Source: Pseudomonas sp. BSw22131
GTDB lineage: Bacteria > Pseudomonadota > Gammaproteobacteria > Pseudomonadales > Pseudomonadaceae
Length of the DNA: 64,000 nucleotides
Reading direction: 5' to 3'
NCBI RefSeq assembly: GCF_026810445.1
Contig: NZ_CP113949.1
Coordinates: 868,001 to 932,000, forward strand
Shown: positions 57,816 through 64,000 of the stretch, piece by piece
Layout: each line of letters opens with the position of its first letter
Position numbering within the stretch: position 1 is the first letter of the stretch
Program-made: the position numbers and the translations under genes
Notes under the pieces: generated by a model
Seen by the model: the letters and a program-made list of their open reading frames with translations, nothing else
The model's database searches: none
What the model was told of the DNA's origin: nothing

Positions 57816-58955
57816 ATGAAAACGCGCATCTGGCTTTTGGCAGGTGTCAGCCTGTTGTCGTTGAGCATCAGCGCTCAGATTCTGGCCGACGATAACAACC
57901 CCCGAGACTCAAACCGCGGCAACGCCAACGGTGGTCCGCCGCCACCTCAGCAGCAACAGCGTGAGCTGCAGCAAAACCAGCAGAACCAACAACGTCAGCA
58001 GCAGCAAATTCAACAGCAGCAAAACCAGCAGCAACGTCAACAACAGCAGTTTCAGCAGCGCGAACAGCAACAGCAAAACCAGGAGCGTTCGAGCCAGCAA
58101 CGCGATCAGCAAGAGCGGCAGCAACGCCAACAGCAGCAGGAACAACAGGACCGCCAGCAACAACAGCGTCAGGAACAACAGCAACAGCAGCAGCGGCAGA
58201 CTCAGGAGCGTCAACAGCAGGAGCGCCAGTTGCAGGATCGACAGACCAATCTGCCAATCCAGCCTCGTCCCAATGAAACGCGTCAAACCCAGCAACCGCG
58301 CCAGGGCTTTTACGAGGACATTCCTCGCGGTCGGCATAACGATTCTTGGCGGGCCGGAAATGACCGCCGTCCGGACTTCGGTCATGGCAACGGCTGGGGC
58401 GACGGGCCGCGGTATCGTCCGGGGTATGAGATAGACCGCGTGCCCGGTGGCTACTCGCGTGTGCCATATCGCGGGCAGGATTACTTCTATTCAAGTGGCT
58501 ACTGGTACCGCCCGCAAGGCCCGCGTTACATCGTGGTCGAACCACCGCGCGGCGCCCGTGTGCGCAATTTGCCAGACTACGCGCAACAAGTATGGCTGGG
58601 CAGCGCGCTGTTTTTCCTCGCGGCGGGTACGTATTACACCTACGAGCAGAACACTCAGGAATACGTCGTCGCTCAACCACCCGAAAACGTCCAGCCGGTC
58701 TACTCGCCACCCCAGGCACCGCCTCCACAGCAGCAACAACAACAAACCGACCCGTACGGAGTGCCCGCTTATCCCGCCAACGGCCAAGGCCCTGAGCAGG
58801 TGCAGCAGGACCGCTACGATTGCTACAACTATGCCGTGTCGCAGAGCAACTTCAACCCGAGCACTGCCACTTATGCGCCCGCGCCAGAAGTGCTGAACGT
58901 GTATCAGCAATCAATGGCCAGTTGCCTGGTCGGGCGGGGCTACAACGTCAACTGA
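57816..58955 (+). CDS. Glutamine-rich secreted protein (DUF6515-like)
   Basis: A 379-residue exported protein. A signal peptide (MKTRIWLLAGVSLLSLSISA) is followed by a low-complexity stretch (about 40-150) of Gln with Arg, Asn and Glu. The C-terminal part has a Tyr/Pro/Arg-rich segment (VPGGYSRVPYRGQDYFYSSGYWYRP), a hydrophobic helix (LGSALFFLAAGTYYTY), another Q-run, and a Cys-containing end (RYDCYNYAV..SCLVGRGY). The tail is like DUF6515 proteins of Pseudomonas. ATG 57816 follows GTGAGGAAAG. Function unknown; the Q-run suggests coiled-coil or self-association. CAG-rich DNA makes long false frames on both strands here. Confidence 0.82.
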   Translation: MKTRIWLLAGVSLLSLSISAQILADDNNPRDSNRGNANGGPPPPQQQQRELQQNQQNQQRQQQQIQQQQNQQQRQQQQFQQREQQQQNQERSSQQRDQQERQQRQQQQEQQDRQQQQRQEQQQQQQRQTQERQQQERQLQDRQTNLPIQPRPNETRQTQQPRQGFYEDIPRGRHNDSWRAGNDRRPDFGHGNGWGDGPRYRPGYEIDRVPGGYSRVPYRGQDYFYSSGYWYRPQGPRYIVVEPPRGARVRNLPDYAQQVWLGSALFFLAAGTYYTYEQNTQEYVVAQPPENVQPVYSPPQAPPPQQQQQQTDPYGVPAYPANGQGPEQVQQDRYDCYNYAVSQSNFNPSTATYAPAPEVLNVYQQSMASCLVGRGYNVN

Positions 58956-58958
58956 CAG

Positions 58959-59852
58959 TCAGACGACCGCGTTGTTGACCACTTCCTGAGGGTCGGCGTG
59001 TACCAGCACCTCGGCCCTCGGGAATTCCCGGTTAATCGCATGCTCCACCTCATCACACAGCGTGTGCGCCGCCGACAGCGTGAGCGACCCTGGCAGCTCA
59101 AGGTGCAACTGGACAAACCAGTGACTGCCCGAAATCCGCGTGCGCAGGTCGTGGGCGCCCAGTACACCGGGCACGCCTTGCGCCAGCTCGAGCATGCGGG
59201 CGCTGACGTCTATCGGCAGCTCTGCATCCATCAGCACCGACACTGTTTCCCGTGCGATTGAGATAGCGCTCCAGAGGATGTATAGCGCAATCGCCAGACC
59301 AAACCACGCGTCCAGTTGTGCATAGCCGAAATACGCCAGGCCTAGCGCGACCAAGATGCTGGCGTTGAGTAGCAGGTCAGAGCGGTAGTGCAGTGAGTCA
59401 GCACGGATGGCGGCCGAACCGGTTTCCTTGACCACTTTGTGTTGCAGCATCAGCAGTGCAACGGTCAGCGCAATGGACAGCACCATCACTGCAATGCCCA
59501 GCCCCGGCGCGCCGACCGGCTCCGGATGAAGGATGCGTCCGATAGCCTGGAAACCAATCAAGAAGGCACTGATCGCAATGAACAACGATTGCGCGATGCC
59601 AGACAGCGCTTCGGCCTTGCCATGCCCGTATCGGTGATCGTCGTCGGCAGGGCGCAACGCGTAATGCACCGCCAACAAATTAAGGAATGATGCCGCGCCA
59701 TCGAGCATGGAGTCGGTCAGCCCGGCGAGCAGGCTGACCGATCCGCTGAGCCACCAGGCAATCGCTTTGGCAACGATCAACGTGCTGGCGACCACCAGCG
59801 AGGCCCGCGTCGCGAGGCGCAACAGTCGGACGTGTTCAGGGCTGGTGATCAT
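58959..59852 (-). CDS. Cation diffusion facilitator (FieF-like)
   Basis: A 297-residue CDF metal exporter. About six membrane spans, the metal-site Asp pair in DSMLDGAASFLNLL, HRYGHGKAEALSG between spans, and a cytosolic dimerisation domain (about 210-295) with His residues. It exchanges Zn, Fe or Mn for protons. Its stop lies 3 bp from the converging Q-rich gene stop. Confidence 0.92.
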   Translation of the reverse strand: MITSPEHVRLLRLATRASLVVASTLIVAKAIAWWLSGSVSLLAGLTDSMLDGAASFLNLLAVHYALRPADDDHRYGHGKAEALSGIAQSLFIAISAFLIGFQAIGRILHPEPVGAPGLGIAVMVLSIALTVALLMLQHKVVKETGSAAIRADSLHYRSDLLLNASILVALGLAYFGYAQLDAWFGLAIALYILWSAISIARETVSVLMDAELPIDVSARMLELAQGVPGVLGAHDLRTRISGSHWFVQLHLELPGSLTLSAAHTLCDEVEHAINREFPRAEVLVHADPQEVVNNAVV

Positions 59853-59906
59853 GAGGCTTCCTTCAAGTATGGGCGGCTATGCCGGTCTTTTTACGCATCA
59901 GTCCGG

Positions 59907-60332
59907 TCAGGCGGACGGGATCAATCCCAGGCTCGCCAATTGCTCGGTGCTGCCTTTGTGCTGGATCAGGCGCGGGTCATCCAAAGGCAGGCTGCGGCCC
60001 AGTTCGGTCTGAATGATGGCCTGCAATTTAGCGTTGTCGACGGTGCCGTCCGTGCGAACGGCTGGTTGCAGTTTTTGTGGATCGATTTGCGCGTGTTTAC
60101 CTTCGGGCAGGTAGATCGCGCCGGTGGCGAAGTCGACCGCAAACGCGATCACGCCGGGGATGATGTAGAACAGCAGCCCGACGGCATCGAGTATCACAAT
60201 AGCCGGGTCCATTCGGCCGTTGCCTTGAATCTGGCCACGACGTTCGGGGTAGAAAATACTGCCACAGGCAGTCAGTTGGGTCAGCAAGGTGGCGACCAGA
60301 ACGCCGCCAATCAAACGGGAAGGAATGCGCAT
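59907..60332 (-). CDS. Predicted lipoprotein
   Basis: A 141-residue lipoprotein (MRIPSRLIGGVLVATLLTQLTAC, Cys23). One hydrophobic stretch follows (ILDAVGLLFYIIPGVIAFAVDF), then a charged C-terminal half (GKHAQIDPQKLQPAVRTDG). ATG 60332 follows GAGGAGA. Conserved in Pseudomonas between the CDF gene and hrpB; function unknown. The longer frame to 60359 is less likely. Confidence 0.82.
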   Translation of the reverse strand: MRIPSRLIGGVLVATLLTQLTACGSIFYPERRGQIQGNGRMDPAIVILDAVGLLFYIIPGVIAFAVDFATGAIYLPEGKHAQIDPQKLQPAVRTDGTVDNAKLQAIIQTELGRSLPLDDPRLIQHKGSTEQLASLGLIPSA

Positions 60333-60446
60333 GGGGGATCTCCTCAGGGGAAGCCGCAACTATACAAGGCAAATGCCTAATCGCTAAGACTATCCAAGCG
60401 TGCAGACGGTTCGTTTCACCAACCCACACAGCCATGAACAGCGCCG

Positions 60447-60452
60447 TATAAT
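60447..60452 (+). promoter_or_regulatory. -10 element of hrpB
   Basis: TATAAT 24 bp before the hrpB ATG, giving a leader of about 17 nt with GGAG. Confidence 0.5.
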
Positions 60453-60475
60453 CGGCGGCCTGTTCTGGAGCCCCC

Positions 60476-63007
60476 ATGATTTTTTTGCCAATCGATGCTG
60501 TTCTGCCTGCCCTGCGTGAAGCCCTGGCTGCCCGCCACGAAGCTGTGCTCGAAGCGCCGCCGGGCGCGGGCAAGACAACGCGTGTACCCCTGGCGCTGCT
60601 CAACGAGCCGTGGCTCGCCGGGCAAACCATTCTGATGCTCGAACCCAGGCGCCTTGCAGCCCGAGCGGCTGCAGAGCGATTGGCCTCGGAGCTGGGCGAG
60701 AAAGTGGGGGAAACGGTCGGCTACCGCATTCGTCTGGACAGCAAGGTTGGACCCGACACGCGCATTGAAGTGGTGACCGAAGGCATCCTCACCCGGCGCC
60801 TGCAGGATGATCCGGCGCTGGAGGGCGTGGGGCTGGTTATTTTTGACGAGTACCACGAGCGCAGTCTCGATGCCGACCTGGCGTTGGCCTTGAGCCTGAA
60901 CGGTCGGGCGCTGTTTCGCGATGACCAACCGTTGAAGGTGCTGCTGATGTCGGCAACGCTTGAGGGCGAGCGGTTGTCGGCGCTGCTGGACGATGCGCCG
61001 ATCGTGCGCAGCGACGGGCGGATGTTCCCGGTGACGATGCACTGGGGAAGGCCGTTTCAGCAAGGTGAGTTCATCGAGCCCCGCGTGGTGCAGACGGTGC
61101 TGGACGCGCTAGGCAGTCAAACCGGCAGCTTGTTGGTGTTTCTGCCGGGGCAAGCGGAGATACGCCGTGTCCATCAGCAACTGGCGGATGCCTTGGGTGA
61201 GCGCCGCGATATTTTGTTGTGCCCGCTGCATGGCGAGCTGGATTTGAACGCTCAGCGCGCCGCCATCGAGCCGGCGCCCACAGGCACGCGCAAAGTGGTG
61301 CTGGCCACCAACATCGCCGAAACCAGCCTGACCATCGACGGCGTGCGAGTGGTGGTCGATGCCGGGCTGGCACGTGTCCCGCGGTTTGATCCTGGCAGCG
61401 GCATGACCCGGCTCGACACCCAGCGCATTTCCCGGGCGAGCGCCACCCAGCGTGCCGGCCGGGCGGGGCGACTGGAGCCCGGCGTGTGTTATCGGCTGTG
61501 GTCCGAAAGTCAGCACGAGCAGTTGGCGGCCTACGGCGCGGCCGAGATTCTGCAGGCTGATCTCGCCGGGCTGGGTTTGCAATTGGCGCGATGGGGCGTT
61601 GAGCCTGCGCAACTGGTCTGGCTCGACGTGCCGCCCGCTGCAGCGTATGCACAGGCGCAGGATTTGCTCGGTCGCCTGGGTGCGTTGTCGCGCACCGCCG
61701 ACGGGGGGTGGAAACTCACGCCACACGGCCAGGCGATGGCCGAGGTTCCCGCGCATCCACGGATCGCTCATTTGCTGCTGCGCGGTCATGCATGGGGGTT
61801 GGGTGCTTTGGCCTGTGACGTCGCCGCTTTGCTGGGGGAACGCGACATTCTGCGCGGCGCCGGTGCCGATCTGCACAGCCGCCTCACGCTACTGGCCGGT
61901 ACTGAGCGCGCAGCACGTGGCGCACAAGGCGGCGTGCAGCGTGCCAAACAACTTGCACGGCAGTACCGGGGTTTTTTGCGTGGCAGCGTGACGAGCCCGG
62001 TCGCGGACCCCGAGCACTCGCGTTGGCTGGGTGCCTTGCTGGCGCTGGCCTACCCGGACCGTGTGGCGCAGCAACGTAAAGCGGGTGGTGCGGAATATCG
62101 CCTCGCCAATGGCCGCGCAGCGTTATTTGCCGAGCCGGACGCCCTCATGAAGCAGCCGTGGCTGGTGGTGGCCGACCTCGGCAGCCGTCAGGGACAGCGC
62201 GAGGAGCGGATCTACCTCGCAGCAGAGTTTGACGTAACACTGTTCGACTCAGTCCTGAGCGAGCAGGTGACGCGAGTCGATCACCTGGAGTGGGACGAGC
62301 GCGAAGGCGTGTTTCGCGCCGAACGTCAGCGCAAGGCCGGTGAGCTGATCGTCAGTCGAGAGCCTTTGACCGGGCTGGACGAGTCTGCCCGTGGCCATGC
62401 GTTGCTGGCGTTGGTGCGGCGCAAAGGCCTCGAATTGCTGCCATGGACGCCCGAGCTGCGGCAATGGCAGGCGAGGGTTGCGTTGCTCAGGCAGCTGGAT
62501 CTGGAGAGGCTTGATGCGAGCGAATGGCCCGATGTCAGTAATGAGGCCCTGCTTGCCAGCCTGGAGCGCTGGTTGCTGCCGTATCTGGGCAAGGTCTCGC
62601 GACTGAGTCATTTCGGCAATCTGGACCTGTCTTCGATTCTGCATAACTTGCTGCCGTGGCCGTTGCCGCAGCGCCTTGACGAGCAAGCGCCGCACCACCT
62701 GAGCGTGCCGTCGGGTTCGTCGATCCGGCTTGATTACAGCGAGCATCCACCGATTCTGGCCGTGCGCCTGCAAGAGCTGTTCGGCCTGGCCGACACGCCA
62801 CGCATCGCCCAAGGTCGCCAGATCGTCAAACTGCACCTTTTGTCCCCCGCACGGCGACCGGTGCAAGTCACTCAGGATCTCTCCAATTTCTGGCGCAGCA
62901 CCTATGCCGAAGTGAAGAAGGATCTGAAAGGCCGCTACCCGAAACACTACTGGCCCGACGACCCGCTAGTGGCTGAGCCCACGGCGCGGGTAAAACCGAG
63001 GAAGTGA
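60476..63007 (+). CDS. hrpB: ATP-dependent RNA helicase HrpB
   Basis: Large DEAH/RHA-type helicase of 843 residues. Motif I APPGAGKTTRVP, motif II as DEYH in IFDEYHERSLD (E. coli HrpB has DEFH), motif III LMSATLEG, and motif VI QRAGRAGRLEPG; the HrpB C-terminal domain (about 690-830) ends in FWRSTYAEVKKDLKGRYPKHYWPDDP. ATG 60476 follows GGAG. Its precise RNA target is not known. It converges on the csg locus. Confidence 0.95.
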   Translation: MIFLPIDAVLPALREALAARHEAVLEAPPGAGKTTRVPLALLNEPWLAGQTILMLEPRRLAARAAAERLASELGEKVGETVGYRIRLDSKVGPDTRIEVVTEGILTRRLQDDPALEGVGLVIFDEYHERSLDADLALALSLNGRALFRDDQPLKVLLMSATLEGERLSALLDDAPIVRSDGRMFPVTMHWGRPFQQGEFIEPRVVQTVLDALGSQTGSLLVFLPGQAEIRRVHQQLADALGERRDILLCPLHGELDLNAQRAAIEPAPTGTRKVVLATNIAETSLTIDGVRVVVDAGLARVPRFDPGSGMTRLDTQRISRASATQRAGRAGRLEPGVCYRLWSESQHEQLAAYGAAEILQADLAGLGLQLARWGVEPAQLVWLDVPPAAAYAQAQDLLGRLGALSRTADGGWKLTPHGQAMAEVPAHPRIAHLLLRGHAWGLGALACDVAALLGERDILRGAGADLHSRLTLLAGTERAARGAQGGVQRAKQLARQYRGFLRGSVTSPVADPEHSRWLGALLALAYPDRVAQQRKAGGAEYRLANGRAALFAEPDALMKQPWLVVADLGSRQGQREERIYLAAEFDVTLFDSVLSEQVTRVDHLEWDEREGVFRAERQRKAGELIVSREPLTGLDESARGHALLALVRRKGLELLPWTPELRQWQARVALLRQLDLERLDASEWPDVSNEALLASLERWLLPYLGKVSRLSHFGNLDLSSILHNLLPWPLPQRLDEQAPHHLSVPSGSSIRLDYSEHPPILAVRLQELFGLADTPRIAQGRQIVKLHLLSPARRPVQVTQDLSNFWRSTYAEVKKDLKGRYPKHYWPDDPLVAEPTARVKPRK

Positions 63008-63395
63008 GGTGGTGCATCGCGGCCTCGCTTTGGCTCGTCAACTCCTACAAAAGCGGCATCGTTTACCCACATAGCGCACATCCTGTTAGCGCGAGCGAGC
63101 GGCAGTACGAGGTCCCGCGAAAGTCACGCCTTCCTTTGTAGGAGTTGACGAGCCAGGGCGAGGCCGCGATGAGGCGGCCTTGATTCGCAGGATCCTGGTT
63201 CTATCTGAAAGACCGCATTCGCAGGCTCTACTGCCGCTGCGCTGCAGATCGTCAGCAAGCTAACTCCCACGGCCTCCGGCCAGAAGCAACAGCCAGCACA
63301 TGCGGTTCCCGAAGCTTCAGGCCAGAAGCAACAGCGGCGCAGATGTGAATTTTTCAAAGCCTGTGGCCAGAATCAATAGCGATACACCTTCGCGT
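63008..63395. repeat. Repeat-filled gap between hrpB and csg
   Basis: No coding frame. Inverted REP-like pair of a variant type (63015-63051 CATCGCGGCCTCGCTTTGGC.. against 63135-63171) around 83 bp, then a 50-bp repeat copy (63244-63293) and two more partial copies of its core (63320-63335, 63365-63380) at 42-45 bp spacing. Confidence 0.7.
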
Positions 63396-63704
63396 TCAGT
63401 CTACGGACGCGTCACTGCACGAACCCTCTACCGATTTGAGCAACGTGTCATTTTGAAAGACTTCAAGGTGCACCTGGCACGTCGCGCCCTCAGGCATGCT
63501 CAGGGTGACGCTGTTGCCCGGTGCGCCGCTCTGCACTTCGCCGTCCTGATTGATCCCTGAGTGACCGCTCGAACTGCTTTGCTTGATCGCCATTCGATAA
63601 TGCAGCGACAGCGGGGTCGGGTTCTCGATGTGTGGGCGGATCATCACGACGCTGCCGTTGCGCTGCATGTCGATTGATACGGCTAACTGCGAGAAATCCA
63701 TCAT
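63396..63704 (-). CDS. CsgH-like curli chaperone
   Basis: A 102-residue protein like the CsgH family of curli-assembly proteins, which bind CsgA and block premature amyloid formation: beta-rich with ENPTPLSLHYRMAI, GEVQSGAPGNSVTLSMPEGA and a Cys pair (CQVHLEV, EGSCSDA). No signal peptide is visible from ATG 63704, and an AGAGGC ribosome site precedes it, so export is unclear. It stands 11 bp downstream of the curlin gene. Confidence 0.6.
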   Translation of the reverse strand: MMDFSQLAVSIDMQRNGSVVMIRPHIENPTPLSLHYRMAIKQSSSSGHSGINQDGEVQSGAPGNSVTLSMPEGATCQVHLEVFQNDTLLKSVEGSCSDASVD

Positions 63705-63715
63705 CGGAGTTGCCT

Positions 63716-64000
63716 CTACTTCTGCGTCGCGGTGGCGTTCATGTTGTCGCCGTATTGGGTGATCGAGACCGTGCCGCCAAACCCGGCCTGGCTGACCGAT
63801 GCCTGGTTGGCTTGCCCGTATTGCCCCACAAACGCCTGGTTATACGCGCCGTTTTGCACGACGCTGGCTGCGTTGCCGGTGCCGCTCTGTACCACGCCCG
63901 CCTGGTTGTTGTTGCCCGACTGGCTGACTTCCATGCCGTTGCTGACGCCTGTCTGTTGCGCCGTTATCGAGTTATTGATGCCGCTTTGGTTGATCGTCGC
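63716..64000 (-). CDS. Curlin repeat subunit (partial, CsgA/CsgB-like)
   Basis: The C-terminal 95 codons of an amyloid subunit; the frame stays open to the window end. It reads as curlin repeats of the form Sx5QxGxxNx5Q (SQSGNNNQAGVVQSGTGNAA; QYGQANQASVSQAGFGG). Such subunits polymerise outside the cell to curli fibres. Whether it is the major or the nucleating subunit needs the missing start. The csg cluster continues to the right of the window. Confidence 0.85.
   Translation of the reverse strand, partial: ATINQSGINNSITAQQTGVSNGMEVSQSGNNNQAGVVQSGTGNAASVVQNGAYNQAFVGQYGQANQASVSQAGFGGTVSITQYGDNMNATATQK

Noticed and set aside
57909-58434. Leu-rich and Ser/Asn-rich frames over the glutamine tract
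   Set aside because: They arise from CAG/CTG repeats read in other frames; the Gln frame has a signal peptide and a conserved tail.

Overview
The window is a chromosomal segment of a Pseudomonas. The main evidence is a long run of housekeeping genes in the order I know from P. aeruginosa PAO1 (inorganic pyrophosphatase, ethanolamine lyase, mpl-ubiX, lrgAB, proA-nadD-rsfS-rlmH-mrdA-rodA-mltB-rlpA-dacA-ybeD-lipB-lipA, holA-lptE-leuS, lnt-corC-ybeY-phoH-miaB, hemL-thiE-thiD, ladS, amn, rluE, hrpB). Many intergenic gaps hold Pseudomonas-type REP palindromes (core like TGTAGGAGCGCGCTTGCCCG). Codon use looks GC-rich throughout. The REP type and a curli locus suggest the fluorescens/syringae side of the genus rather than P. 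aeruginosa, but species cannot be settled from this sequence alone.

Layout. 1-2.8 kb: edge of a mobile element, with a P4-type integrase broken by one stop codon, a prophage-type CI/LexA-like repressor, and two non-coding stretches rich in hairpins. 2.8-5 kb: ppa, mtfA and a DedA membrane protein. 5-11.4 kb: ethanolamine catabolism (eutB-eutC, aldehyde dehydrogenase, divergent sigma-54 activator) with recognisable -24/-12 promoters and a likely enhancer palindrome, but no permease. 11.5-21 kb: mpl-ubiX, small lipoproteins, a MORN-repeat/caspase-like lipoprotein, a MaoC hydratase, lrgAB, a LON-domain protein, a DedA-PAP2 fusion and a 3-methyladenine glycosylase. 21-32.6 kb: a long plus-strand cluster from proA to lipA covering NAD synthesis, ribosome factors, the rod-shape wall machinery and lipoate synthesis, closed by a strong terminator. 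32.7-46 kb: mostly minus strand (lytic transglycosylase, arfA ribosome rescue, holA, lptE, leuS, lnt-corC-ybeY-phoH, miaB). 46-57 kb: hemL-thiE-thiD, a LadS-type hybrid-family sensor without its receiver domain, an AidB-like flavoprotein, amn, rluE and an Lrp-family regulator. 57-64 kb: a probable structured small RNA, a glutamine-rich secreted protein, a CDF metal transporter, hrpB, and the start of a curli (csg) locus cut by the window end.

The genes fit together as a core-genome block with envelope biogenesis as the main theme: peptidoglycan synthesis, recycling and lysis, lipoprotein acylation, and LPS transport. The accessory parts are the left mobile-element border, the ethanolamine cluster, the 57-kb intergenic RNA and the csg locus. 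No complete new defence or mobile system was found. The best leads are the two candidate non-coding RNAs (1.41-1.65 kb minus, 57.46-57.62 kb plus), the arfA mRNA hairpin, the LadS truncation, the sigma-54 control region at 9.28-9.40 kb, and a 50-bp repeat family shared by three intergenic regions.
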